This document shows positions 1 through 7,600 of a stretch of 8,457 bases of DNA, piece by piece. How positions within the stretch are numbered: the first letter of the stretch is position 1; each line of letters begins with the position of its first letter. Source of the stretch: Rhodocyclales bacterium (lineage in GTDB: Bacteria > Pseudomonadota > Gammaproteobacteria > Burkholderiales > Rhodocyclaceae); NCBI GenBank assembly GCA_021286885.1, contig JAJTBM010000110.1, positions 1 through 8,457 of the forward strand, in the 5' to 3' direction. The notes beneath the pieces were generated by a model, which did no database searches, was not told the DNA's origin, and saw nothing but the letters and a program-made list of their open reading frames with translations. The position numbers and the translations under genes were made by a program.

Positions 1-677
1 TCAAGTTCGGCGATAACGACACCCTGGGCGCCCTGGTGGCCAACCTGATCGACGCCGAAGGGCTGATCATCCTGACCGACCAGAAGGGCCTCTACACCGC
101 CGATCCGCGCCAGAACCCGAACGCCACCCTGATCAGCGCCGACCGGGCCGAAAATACCGCCCTCGAAGCCATGGCGGGCGGTGCCGGCACCGGCATCAGC
201 AAGGGCGGGATGATCACCAAGGTGCGCGCCGCCCAGCGGGCGGCCCGTAGCGGCGCCCACACCTGCATCGCCAGTGGCCGAGAAAGCAATCCGCTGCTGC
301 GCGTGGCCGCCGGCGAAGACATCGGCACCCTGCTCTACGCTTCCAGCACCCCGCTGGCCGCCCGTAAGCAATGGCTGGCCGACCACCTGCAACTGGCTGG
401 CAGCCTGACCCTGGACGCTGGCGCCATCGAGGCCCTGCACTCAGGCAAGAGCCTGCTACCGATTGGCATCACCGCTGCTGAAGGGGATTTCCCCCGGGGT
501 TCGGTGGTCGCCTGCCGCGACGCCCATGGCAAGGAAATCGCCCGGGGCCTGGTGAACTACGCTGCCAACGACACCCGCCGCATTCTGCGCCACAGCTCTG
601 CCGAGATCGAAGCGATCCTGGGTTTTGTGGAAGAACCCGAGCTGATCCACCGGGATAATCTTGTGGTGCTGGGCTAA
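1..677 (+). CDS. proB: Glutamate 5-kinase, C-terminal part (start outside window)
   Basis: ProB phosphorylates the gamma-carboxyl of glutamate with ATP, the first committed step of proline synthesis, in the cytosol. The frame is open from base 3, so the gene enters the window already coding; about 224 residues are visible against roughly 370 for the whole family. The fragment starts in the amino-acid kinase domain with [14 protein letters not shown] and [13 protein letters not shown], followed by [16 protein letters not shown] and the IASGRE segment, all characteristic of ProB. The last 100 or so residues form the PUA domain, with [19 protein letters not shown] and the C-terminal [13 protein letters not shown] at 36 is internal to the kinase domain and is not the real start. 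The stop is TAA at 675-677, followed closely by a strong terminator, so proB ends its transcription unit. No damage is visible in the portion shown. Confidence 0.96.
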   Translation, partial: KFGDNDTLGALVANLIDAEGLIILTDQKGLYTADPRQNPNATLISADRAENTALEAMAGGAGTGISKGGMITKVRAAQRAARSGAHTCIASGRESNPLLRVAAGEDIGTLLYASSTPLAARKQWLADHLQLAGSLTLDAGAIEALHSGKSLLPIGITAAEGDFPRGSVVACRDAHGKEIARGLVNYAANDTRRILRHSSAEIEAILGFVEEPELIHRDNLVVLG

Positions 678-702
678 AACGCCCGCGCGACATCCGGCAA
701 AC

Positions 703-736
703 AAAACGGCCACCTTTTTACGGGTGGCCGTTTTTT
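703..736 (+). terminator. Rho-independent terminator of proB
   Basis: A perfect 12-bp stem pairs 703-714 (AAAACGGCCACC) with 723-734 (GGTGGCCGTTTT) around an 8-base loop, and the right arm runs into six T residues at 731-736. It begins 25 bases after the proB stop. The matching A run on the left arm means it could also stop transcription arriving from the porin side. Confidence 0.93.
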
Positions 737-802
737 CATGCCTGCATAAACCCCTCTGCACAAACTCGCCCCAAAGAGGATTCAACAGAAGGGAGCTGGC
801 AA
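737..802. other. Short spacer between two convergent terminators
   Basis: This stretch lies between the proB terminator and the porin terminator. I see no gene, promoter or repeat in it. A 65-codon plus-strand frame running through it (661-858) overlaps both hairpins and has no recognisable protein character. Confidence 0.7.
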
Positions 803-833
803 TAAAAAACGGGCACCCGAAAGTGCCCGTTTT
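803..833 (-). terminator. Rho-independent terminator of the porin gene
   Basis: The arms 806-816 (AAAACGGGCAC) and 823-833 (GTGCCCGTTTT) form an 11-bp stem around a 6-base loop. Read on the minus strand the stem is followed by a T run (complement of 804-809), about 25 bases after the porin stop. A smaller 6-bp hairpin (843-848 with 853-858) sits between the stop codon and this terminator. Confidence 0.92.
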
Positions 834-859
834 ATTTCTAGCTCAGACGGGAGTCTGAA

Positions 860-2059
860 TTAGAAGGTGTGACGCAGGCCCAGGGACAGACCTTGAACGG
901 TAGCGCCAGCCTTGGCAACGCCAGTGGCGTTGATGCCGAAGTCGTAAGCAGCGCCGTCATCGTTGTTCAGGTGAGCGTACACAGCCTTCAGCATGGTGCG
1001 CTTGGACAGGGAGTGCTCGTAGCCCAGCTCGAACAGCTTGGCGCCGGTGTCCTTAGCGGAGGAACCGTTCACCTTCAGGTCACGAGCGAAGTAGGCTTGA
1101 GCCAGCAGCTTGCCAGCGGGGGTCACGTTGTAGGTGGCGCCCAGACCGTAGACGTTTTGGGTGGCCTTGCCAACAGGAGTGCTACCCACAGAGTAGTTGT
1201 CAGCACGGGTGCTGTCGAACAGCGCACGCACGGTGGCGATGCCGAAGTCGTAGGAGGCGCCAACGCGGAAGTCAGCCACGTCGGTGCTCTTGCCGCTGAA
1301 GGAGGTGTTGTTGTTGCCCAGATCCACAGCGTTGTAGGTCACGGCAGCCATCACGGGGCCGTTGGCGTACTTCAGGCCCACATCGTAGCCGGTGGTGTTG
1401 GCTTGAGCAGCGGTGCCCAGGTTGCCAGCGGTGCTCTTGTTTTCGTTAGCCACGTAAGCAGCGGTCAGGCTCAGACCGGCGAAGGTGGGGGAAACGTAAG
1501 CAATGGCGTTCTTCCAACGGGTGTCGAAGATGGAAGCGCAGGTGGAGGAGCGGGTGGTGCAGCCAGCGTTGGCGGTGTAGGAGCCGTCGGCGGTGCTGGT
1601 GGAGTTCACCAGATGGTTGCCCAGCTTGCCCAGCAGGGCAGCGTTAGCGCCGATGCCGGTGGCGCCAGCGTTCACGTCCAGAGCGGAGCCCAGAGCGCGG
1701 GTCGGGCCGGTCAGGGTGCCCAGAACCACGGTACCGAAACCACCAGCCACGCCAACAAAGCTGTCACGGCTAGTGGACAGTGCGGTGCCGTTGCCATTTT
1801 CGAAAGACACGCCGGATTCGAATTGGAACACGGCGGTCAGGCCGTTGCCCAGGGACTCAGCACCCTTGAAACCGATCAGGGAGGAGTTGGTGGAAACGCG
1901 GGTGGTGTTACCCAGGTTGTTGCCATCAGCAGCGCTGTTGGAAACCTTGACCACGTCGAAGGAGCCGTCGGCAACGCCGTAGACGGTCACGTTGGACTGA
2001 GCGAAGGCAGCGGTGGAAGCCAGGCCAGCGACGGCCAGAGCGATCAGTTTCTTTTGCAT
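860..2059 (-). CDS. Gram-negative porin (Porin_4 family outer-membrane beta-barrel)
   Basis: This encodes a 399-residue outer-membrane porin expected to form a trimeric 16-strand channel for small hydrophilic solutes. Residues 1-20 are a signal peptide (MQKKLIALAVAGLASTAAFA), cleaved before QSNVTVYG, whose TVYGVAD is the typical first strand. Family marks include SSLIGFKGAESLGNGL (59-74), the FESG and RDSFVGVAGGFGTVVLG segments (about 80-114) leading into the constriction loop, alternating hydrophobic strands throughout, and the C-terminal LGLRHTF ending in Phe, the barrel-assembly signal. Length is normal. The start is ATG 2057-2059 because it opens the signal peptide and has AGGAG six bases upstream; an in-frame GTG 11 codons earlier would put charged residues ahead of the signal. 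Two cysteines, Cys167 and Cys174, lie in a probable surface loop, which is unusual for a porin. The gene is monocistronic with its own terminator. Substrate specificity cannot be read from sequence. Confidence 0.95.
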   Translation of the reverse strand: MQKKLIALAVAGLASTAAFAQSNVTVYGVADGSFDVVKVSNSAADGNNLGNTTRVSTNSSLIGFKGAESLGNGLTAVFQFESGVSFENGNGTALSTSRDSFVGVAGGFGTVVLGTLTGPTRALGSALDVNAGATGIGANAALLGKLGNHLVNSTSTADGSYTANAGCTTRSSTCASIFDTRWKNAIAYVSPTFAGLSLTAAYVANENKSTAGNLGTAAQANTTGYDVGLKYANGPVMAAVTYNAVDLGNNNTSFSGKSTDVADFRVGASYDFGIATVRALFDSTRADNYSVGSTPVGKATQNVYGLGATYNVTPAGKLLAQAYFARDLKVNGSSAKDTGAKLFELGYEHSLSKRTMLKAVYAHLNNDDGAAYDFGINATGVAKAGATVQGLSLGLRHTF

Positions 2060-2065
2060 TTGTTT

Positions 2066-2070
2066 CTCCT
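2066..2070 (-). promoter_or_regulatory. Shine-Dalgarno site of the porin gene
   Basis: The minus strand reads AGGAG here, within AAGAGGAGAAACAAATG, six bases before the ATG. It decides the start in favour of 2059 over the upstream in-frame GTG at 2092. Confidence 0.88.
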
Positions 2071-2118
2071 CTTGATTGAAGATGGCGCGCACCGCTTACA
2101 CGGGCTGACCAATTTCAC

Positions 2119-2134
2119 CTCTCTACCGAGAGAG
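2119..2134 (-). promoter_or_regulatory. Hairpin in the probable porin leader
   Basis: CTCTCT at 2119-2124 pairs with AGAGAG at 2129-2134 around a 4-base loop. It lies about 60 bases upstream of the porin ATG and could shape the 5' untranslated mRNA or be a protein-binding site. No T run follows it, so it is not a terminator. Its function is not known. Confidence 0.4.
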
Positions 2135-2213
2135 AAGTTGGACAGCATTGTGGCCATGGGTCAAACACAAGAGCAAGGACGGCGTTGTTTTTTGGATGCG
2201 CTTCCGGGGGGAA

Positions 2214-2233
2214 CTGTTGCATGTTCGCAACAG
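2214..2233. repeat. Perfect 7-bp inverted repeat upstream of the porin
   Basis: CTGTTGC (2214-2220), a 6-base spacer, then GCAACAG (2227-2233). The same heptamer recurs in direct orientation at 2276-2282. The arrangement fits an operator or a small hairpin about 155-220 bases upstream of the porin start; no regulator can be named. Confidence 0.5.
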
Positions 2234-2305
2234 CCCCATAAAAGGCCTGCGCGCCCTCTTGCACAGATGAATATTCTGTTGCTTCGACGTGACATTTCGG
2301 CGACG

Positions 2306-2316
2306 CCCCCCCCCCC
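2306..2316. repeat. Eleven-base poly-C tract
   Basis: Eleven consecutive C residues, followed directly by GGGG (2317-2320), lie between the cytochrome terminator and the porin upstream region. Such tracts slip during replication and also cause sequencing length errors. It is intergenic, so a length change would not shift a reading frame; it could at most alter spacing in a promoter. Confidence 0.85.
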
Positions 2317-2328
2317 GGGGCCGGACGT

Positions 2329-2354
2329 AAAAAAACCAGCCCGCAGGCTGGTTT
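2329..2354 (-). terminator. Rho-independent terminator of the cytochrome c gene
   Basis: Arms 2333-2341 (AAACCAGCC) and 2346-2354 (GGCTGGTTT) form a perfect 9-bp stem with a 4-base loop. On the minus strand the stem runs into seven T residues (complement of 2329-2335). It lies about 22 bases after the cytochrome stop codon. Confidence 0.93.
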
Positions 2355-2375
2355 CTGGCAACCGGGAAAACCCGA

Positions 2376-2693
2376 TCACTTCATGCCGAGCACCCAGGCC
2401 ACCAGGGTCTTGGCTTCGGCGGGGGTCACGGATTGGGGGGGCATGGGCATCTGGCCCCACACGCCGGCACCACCCTTTTGCACCTTCTCGGCCAGCTTGG
2501 CTTCGGCGGTCTTGTCGCCCTTGTACTTGGCAGCCACTTCCTTGTAAGCGGGGCCCACAACCTTCTTGTCGATGGCATGGCAGGCCAGGCAGCCCTTGGA
2601 CTGGGCCAGGGTCTGGGCGGGGGTGTCAGCAGCGAAAGCGGCACCGGAACCCATCAGGCCGGCAACAACAGCGGCAGCAACGATCTTCTTCAT
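2376..2693 (-). CDS. Periplasmic cytochrome c551 (class I, c8 type)
   Basis: This is a small soluble electron carrier of the periplasm, 105 residues as precursor and about 84 mature, the normal size for the Pseudomonas c551/c8 family. Residues 1-21 are a signal peptide ending AAFA before ADTPAQ. The haem site is CLACH (Cys35, Cys38 covalent, His39 axial), followed by AIDKKVVGPAYKEVAAKY, the usual c551 pattern. GVWGQMPMPPQ carries the distal axial Met, probably Met84, and the C-terminal helix is AEAKTLVAWVLGMK. In relatives c551 donates electrons to cytochrome cd1 nitrite reductase, peroxidase or terminal oxidases; no such partner gene is in this window, so the acceptor is unknown. The start is ATG 2691-2693, with AGAGG six bases upstream and a signal peptide directly after; the longer frame to 2798 would precede it with 35 unrelated residues. 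It has its own promoter and terminator. Confidence 0.95.
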   Translation of the reverse strand: MKKIVAAAVVAGLMGSGAAFAADTPAQTLAQSKGCLACHAIDKKVVGPAYKEVAAKYKGDKTAEAKLAEKVQKGGAGVWGQMPMPPQSVTPAEAKTLVAWVLGMK

Positions 2694-2699
2694 TGTGAT

Positions 2700-2704
2700 C
2701 CTCT
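2700..2704 (-). promoter_or_regulatory. Shine-Dalgarno site of the cytochrome c gene
   Basis: The minus strand reads AGAGG here, six bases before the ATG at 2693. It rules against the longer in-frame start at 2798. Confidence 0.85.
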
Positions 2705-2734
2705 TCGGTTTACATGGCAGGAAAAACGGGGGGC

Positions 2735-2763
2735 AGTCTAATCCTCCCCCAGGGGTTTGCCAA
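2735..2763 (-). promoter_or_regulatory. Sigma-70 promoter of the cytochrome c gene
   Basis: On the minus strand TTGGCA (2758-2763) matches the -35 consensus at five of six bases, and TAGACT (2735-2740) matches the -10 consensus at four of six, with an ideal 17-base spacer. Transcription would start near 2728, leaving a leader of about 35 bases. An inverted repeat TTTGC-N10-GCAAA (2756-2775) overlaps the -35 box and may bind a regulator; it does not match the FNR/ANR consensus. Confidence 0.6.
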
Positions 2764-2863
2764 TTATTCAGCAAAGTCTGATGGAGGCCGGGCGACAAAG
2801 CGTCGCAGCCTTACAACGCCCTGCCCACATGCTACGTTGACCGAGGCCAGAAACCCACATACC

Positions 2864-4627
2864 TCAAAAGGCGATCGCCACCGCAAACTGAAGGCGCAGC
2901 CGGTGCTCGCTCTGCCCATAGGCCAGATCCAGGGCCAGGGGGCCCGCCGGACTCTTCCAGCGGGGGCCTATGCCATAGCCCAGATTGAGCTTGAACAGTT
3001 TGCGCTCGTCGTTGGCATTGCCCGCATCCACAAAGGCCGCCAAGCCCCAATCGCCTTCAAACCAATGCACATATTCAGCACTGGTAACGGCCAGGTAACG
3101 CCCCCCCACCACCGCGCTGCCGTCCTTCACCCCCAGGCTCTGGTAGGCATAGCCGCGCACGGTCTGGGCGCCGCCTGTCCGGAACAGGAAATCCTGGGGA
3201 ATCCCATCCCGGGAAGCGGCCACGCTGATGCCAGCCTCGGCCCGCAGGGTCAGCACATCCCGCCGGAACACCGGCCAGAAGCCCTGATAACGCCCATACA
3301 GGCGCACAAAGTTGCGATCCGAGAGCAGCGCCCGGGCCGCGCCCCCCAGCTGGAAGTTAAGCACCTGCCCATCCCGGGGGTCGAGCACGTCATCCACCTG
3401 GCGCCGGGTCCAGGACCAGTTGGCGGCGAGGGCGGTGCGGCGCGTCTCCACGCTGCCTTCGGGCGCCAACAGCTCCTGCTGGAAGCTGAGGGCATAGCGG
3501 TTTTCGATAATGCCCGTCGGAATACTGCGCACCAGCCCCAAGGCCTGGCGCCGGGTCTGCAGGCCGGAGATGTTGGTGTGCTCGGCCAGCAGGCCCACGC
3601 TATCCTGGTAGCCCGCCCGGTCGGGGGGCAGGAAAAGATCGGTATAACCCACCTGGCGCCGCTGCTCCAGGCGCAGCCCGCTCACCAGGTTGTTGGCGCT
3701 GCCCCACAGGTTGGCGTCCCGGTAGCCCATCTCCACCCGGCTGCCGGTGTTGCTGCTGGCCCCCAGCCCCAGACTCACCCGGCGCGGCTTGGCCTCGCTC
3801 ACCTGCACCAGGATGGGCGCGGCTTGGGGGTCGCCCCCCTCCCGCACCACGTCGGCCACCACCGACGCAAAATAAGGCGTGCTCTGGAGCGCACTCTGGA
3901 AACGCAGCAGGCTGTCCAGCCGGTAAGGCGTTCCGGGGACGGGCGGGTGATAGCGCTGGAGCAGCTCCGCCGGGTAATCACTCAAGCCCCGGGCCTGGAG
4001 TTCGCCAAAGCGGTAGGCAGGCCCGGAATCCAGCACCACCCGCAGCGTAGCCTGCCCGGTGGCGGGGTCGATGGCCGCGTGGCTTTCGGTGATCCGGGCA
4101 GCGGCGTAATCCCGGCTGGCCACGTCGTCCAGGAGGGCCTGCTTGGCCAGATCCCAATCGGCCTGGCGGAAAGGCTGACCTTGGGGCAGTTTCCAGGCGT
4201 GCTCAAGATCCTGGCGACGGCGGAGGCGTTCATCCCCAGCCCCAGCCAGTTCGCCCTCAAACACCAGCTCGACCTGCCCGATCTGCACCCGAGGGCCGGG
4301 GGTCAGCACAAGGCGCCAACCCCGCTCGTCCTCCACGGCCTCCAGGCGCGGCTCGAAATAGCCCTCGGTGGCCAGCAGGTCGGCCACTTCCCGACGGGCC
4401 CGGCGCAAGAGGCGCAAACGCGCCTCCGCATCCAGCGCGGCGGGCTTCTGCTCGTCCAGAAAAGGCAGGTATTGGTCGATCAGGCGCCCCAGGGCTTCGG
4501 GGGCCTCCGGGGCTTCCACAGGCACCCGGGCCCAGGCGGGAGCCACCGCCCCGAGGCCCAGGGCGGCGGCACTCAACAGCTTCAGAAGCACGCGGGAGAG
4601 ATGGCGAAAACGGGATATGGGCTGCAC
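2864..4627 (-). CDS. tamA: TamA-like Omp85-family outer-membrane assembly protein
   Basis: TamA is the outer-membrane half of the translocation and assembly module: periplasmic POTRA domains feed a 16-strand beta-barrel that assists barrel-protein insertion or lipid traffic. The product is 587 residues, close to E. coli TamA (577). Residues 1-33 form a signal peptide ending APAWA. Three POTRA-like segments cover about 38-113, 115-203 and 204-281; LTPGPRVQIG and LDSGPAYRFGEL mark typical POTRA strands. The Omp85 barrel runs from about 282 to the end, with the loop-6 RGY signature at 491-493 in FRTGGAQTVRGYAYQS, then GLAAFVDAGNA, GYGIGPRWKSPAGPLALDLAYG and a terminal Phe. The start is GTG 4625-4627, the first start codon after an in-frame TAG 9 bases upstream. 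It lacks a clear Shine-Dalgarno site, suggesting translational coupling to putA; GTG at 4591 is the alternative. No tamB gene follows, which is unusual for tamA. Confidence 0.88.
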   Translation of the reverse strand: MQPISRFRHLSRVLLKLLSAAALGLGAVAPAWARVPVEAPEAPEALGRLIDQYLPFLDEQKPAALDAEARLRLLRRARREVADLLATEGYFEPRLEAVEDERGWRLVLTPGPRVQIGQVELVFEGELAGAGDERLRRRQDLEHAWKLPQGQPFRQADWDLAKQALLDDVASRDYAAARITESHAAIDPATGQATLRVVLDSGPAYRFGELQARGLSDYPAELLQRYHPPVPGTPYRLDSLLRFQSALQSTPYFASVVADVVREGGDPQAAPILVQVSEAKPRRVSLGLGASSNTGSRVEMGYRDANLWGSANNLVSGLRLEQRRQVGYTDLFLPPDRAGYQDSVGLLAEHTNISGLQTRRQALGLVRSIPTGIIENRYALSFQQELLAPEGSVETRRTALAANWSWTRRQVDDVLDPRDGQVLNFQLGGAARALLSDRNFVRLYGRYQGFWPVFRRDVLTLRAEAGISVAASRDGIPQDFLFRTGGAQTVRGYAYQSLGVKDGSAVVGGRYLAVTSAEYVHWFEGDWGLAAFVDAGNANDERKLFKLNLGYGIGPRWKSPAGPLALDLAYGQSEHRLRLQFAVAIAF

Positions 4628-4636
4628 CCGTGGATT

Positions 4637-7600
4637 CTAACCGGCCTCATCGAGTTGCATCAGTTGCGGATTGCCTCCGGTAGCAGCCGTGTTCACCGTG
4701 ATGCAGCGCTCCACCACCATGCGCTCCAGGGCGTAATCCGGGTCTGCCACCAAAAATGGGCGGATGGGGCCGGGCACAGCGGCGCAGCGCTGACGCCAAT
4801 CAGCCAGGGCCGGCGCGGGCAGATCGGCCAGCACCCCATCCCAATGCCCGCCGTTCAGTTCGCGCACCACCCCAAGGGTCTGGCGCAAGTCCGGTGGGAG
4901 ATGGGCGAGCCAGGGGTCCTGGCTGTCGGCCTCCAGCAACAAATAGCGGTTGTCAGTGGCGAGGGCCGCGATCCATTGGCCGAGCAGCGCCTCCCCATGC
5001 CTGGGCAAGCCCAGAAAGGCGCCCCGAGGGTAAAAACCCAGGGTGTTCTGTTCGCCGGTGGGGCCGGGCAAAGACACATGCACCCCGGCAAGGCTGTAAC
5101 GCCGGGCCCGGGCCAGGGTTTCCAGCAAACGCAGGCGGGCCGGCTCGTCCAGGAGGCTGCGGGCCTCGCCCTCCAGCCAGGTGGCCAGACGATCCAGCCC
5201 GGGCCGGGACGGGCGGGGGCATTCGGGTAAAGGCGGCGCGGGGTAGCGCACCAGACGCCGCAGGCTCAGGGGCCCGCCCGCCTTGGGGCCGGTGCCCGAG
5301 AGCCCCTCCCCCCCAAAGGGCTGAACGCCCACCACCGCGCCAATCATGTTGCGATTGACGTAGGCATTGCCCACCCGCATACGCCCAAGAATGTGCTGGA
5401 CATGCCCTTCCACCCGGGACTGGACGCCCAGGGTGAGTCCGTAACCCCGGGCGTCCAGCCGGGCGAGCACGCTATCCAGCTGGGCCGCCGGGTAGGCGAG
5501 CAGATGCAGCACAGGGCCGAAGATTTCTTCGGGCACGTCTTCGGGCGCCGTCACCCGGATCAGGGCGGGGGCCAGATAATGGCCATGGGTGGCTTCGGCG
5601 GGCAGGCTGCGGGTCAGCACCGGAAAACCCCGGGCTTCCATCTGCTCCAGGTGGCCACGCACGCGCGCCAGGGCGGCCCCGTCGATGAGGGGGCCCATAT
5701 CGGTGGAAAAAGCGGCCGGCGGGCCCACCCGCCATTCGGCGAGGGCCGCATCCAGCAGCCCGAACACCCGCTCGGCAATGTCTTCCTGCACGCACAGGAG
5801 GCGCAGGGCCGAGCAGCGCTGGCCCGCCGAATCAAAGGCCGAGCTGATTACATCCGCCACCACCTGCTCAGGCAGGGCGGTGGAATCCACCACCATGGCG
5901 TTGATCCCGCCGGTTTCGGCCACCAGCAGATCCACGCCCCGGGCCGCGAGGCGCTGGTGGATCAGGCGGGCCACATCGGTGGAGCCGGTAAACAACACCC
6001 CGTCGATGCGCGCATCCGCCACCAAGGCCGCGCCCACCGTTTCGCCCGGCCCAGGCAGGCATTGCAGCACGCCCCGGGGCACCCCCGCCGCGTGAAAGAG
6101 GCGCAAGGCCTGGTCGGCGATGAGGGGCGTCTGCTCGGCGGGCTTGGCGATCACCCCGTTGCCGGCGGCCAGCCCAGCGGCAATCTGGCCCACGAAGATG
6201 GCGAGGGGGAAATTCCAGGGGCTGATGGCCAGCAACAGGCCCACGGGCTGGCTTCCGTCCAGATCTCCCGCCAGCAGCCGGGCGGCGTAGTAACGACAAA
6301 AATCCACTGCCTCGCGCAGCTCGCCCCAGGCTGCAGGCCAGGTTTTGCCCGCCTCCTCCACCAGCAGGCAGGCCAGGAAGTCACCCCGCCCCGCCAGTGC
6401 ATCCGCCACCTGATGGAGCACCCGGGCCCGTTGCTGGGGCCCCAGGGCCTGCCAGGCGGGCAGTGCAGCCTGGGCACCTTCCAGGGCGGCGGCGATTTCG
6501 AGCGGGTGGGTGTCGCGCACTTCTCCCAATACCCGATCCAGCGCCGCTGGGGCATGCACCGGGCGCGCCTCGAAGGGCTGGCCCGGCCATGCGACGCTGG
6601 TGATGGGGGCCGCCAGCAGGCCGCAGCTCCGGGCGTGCGCCAGGCTGGCCAGCAACGCCTGACGCACCTGCGCCGAGGCCAGATCCGGCCCCTGGGCGCC
6701 CATCCGCTCGGGGTAGAGGGCCAGGGGCAAGGGAATGGCCAGGTGGGGCTGGCCGGCGCTACGGGCAAAGGCGTCCAGGGGGTCGGCCACCAGGGTTTCC
6801 AGGGGCAAGGCCTCATCCACGATGTGATGGACGAAGCTGGTGTTGGCGCCGTTTTCCAGCAGCCGTCGCACCAGGTAGGCGAGCAGGCTGCGGTGGCTGC
6901 CCACCGGGGCGTAGATCCGCACCGGGCGGCGCAGGGCAGCATCTGGGTGATTCACGATGGCGTCGTAGAGCCCCTGCCCCATCCCGTGCAGGCCCTGAAA
7001 CTCGTAGTCACCGGGGCGGAAGGGGCCGGCCATGTGCAGGATGCTGGCGAGGGTATGGGCGTTGTGGGTGGCAAACAGGGGGAATACCGCATCCGGTGCG
7101 GCCAGCAGCTGACGGGCGCAGGCCAGGTAGGCGATGTCGGTATGGGCCTTGCGGGTATACACCGGGTAATCCACCAGCCCATCGAGCTGGGCACGCTTGA
7201 TCTCGCTATCCCAGTAGGCGCCCTTGACCAGGCGCACCATCAGGCGCCGGCCACTGCGCCGGGCCAGGGCGATGATCCAGTCCAGCACCCGGGGGGCCCG
7301 CTTCTGGTAGGCCTGGACTACAAAGCCCAGGCCCGCCCAGTCGGCGAGGGCCGGGTCGCTGGCCAGGGCCTGGAGCACATCCAGAGAGAGCTCCAGCCGG
7401 TCGGCCTCTTCGGCATCAATGGTGAGGCCGATGTCGTGCTGTTTGGCCAACAGGCAGAGCTGGCGCACCCGGGGCAGCAGCTCGGCGAGCACCCGCTCCC
7501 GCTGGGCCCAACCGTAGCGCGGATGGAGCGCCGAGAGTTTGATGGAGATGCCGTTCCCCCGCTGGACGCCGCGCCAGTGGTCGGCAGCGCCAATCGCTTC

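Larger units (their letters stand above)
2060..2328. other. Long non-coding region upstream of the porin
   Basis: About 270 bases separate the porin start from the cytochrome terminator. The region holds the porin Shine-Dalgarno site, a 6-bp hairpin (2119-2134), three copies of the heptamer CTGTTGC in two orientations (2214-2282) and an 11-C homopolymer (2306-2316). The porin promoter must lie here, but I could not assign -35 and -10 boxes convincingly: the minus strand carries a good -35-like TTGACC at 2159-2164 with no good -10 partner 16 to 18 bases downstream. A 99-codon minus-strand frame (2161-2460) runs through it but crosses the cytochrome terminator and coding end, so it is not credible. 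Confidence 0.7.
2694..2863. other. Spacer between the tamA-like gene and the cytochrome gene
   Basis: The half nearer the cytochrome holds its promoter and ribosome-binding site. The half nearer the tamA-like gene has a weak hairpin, GCGAC (2792-2796) with GTCGC (2802-2806), extendable only with a bulge and lacking a T run, so I see no convincing terminator for the putA-tamA unit. No coding region is recognised, and specifically no start of a tamB gene. Confidence 0.65.

Noticed and set aside
661..858. 65-codon plus-strand frame after proB
   Set aside because: It overlaps the end of proB and contains both intrinsic terminators; no ribosome-binding site and no family resemblance.
860..2092. 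Longer porin start at 2092
   Set aside because: It would add 11 charged residues ahead of a clear signal peptide, and the Shine-Dalgarno site fits the ATG at 2059.
2118..2164. Porin promoter with -35 TTGACC at 2159-2164
   Set aside because: The -35 match is good, but no -10 with more than two or three consensus bases lies 16 to 18 bases downstream, so the promoter was not annotated.
869..2698. 609-codon plus-strand open frame opposite the porin and running into the cytochrome region
   Set aside because: It is codon-aligned antisense to the porin, and continues through the porin upstream region, two hairpins and the cytochrome terminator, which no real protein gene would be expected to do.
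2786..2808. Possible terminator after the tamA-like gene
   Set aside because: Only a 5-bp stem with a bulged extension and no T run on the minus strand; not enough to call.
2714..5230. 838-codon plus-strand open frame crossing tamA and the 3' part of putA
   Set aside because: Same codon-aligned antisense effect; tamA and putA share a frame, so the shadow runs across their junction. The strand clearly used is the one with the Omp85 and PutA motifs.
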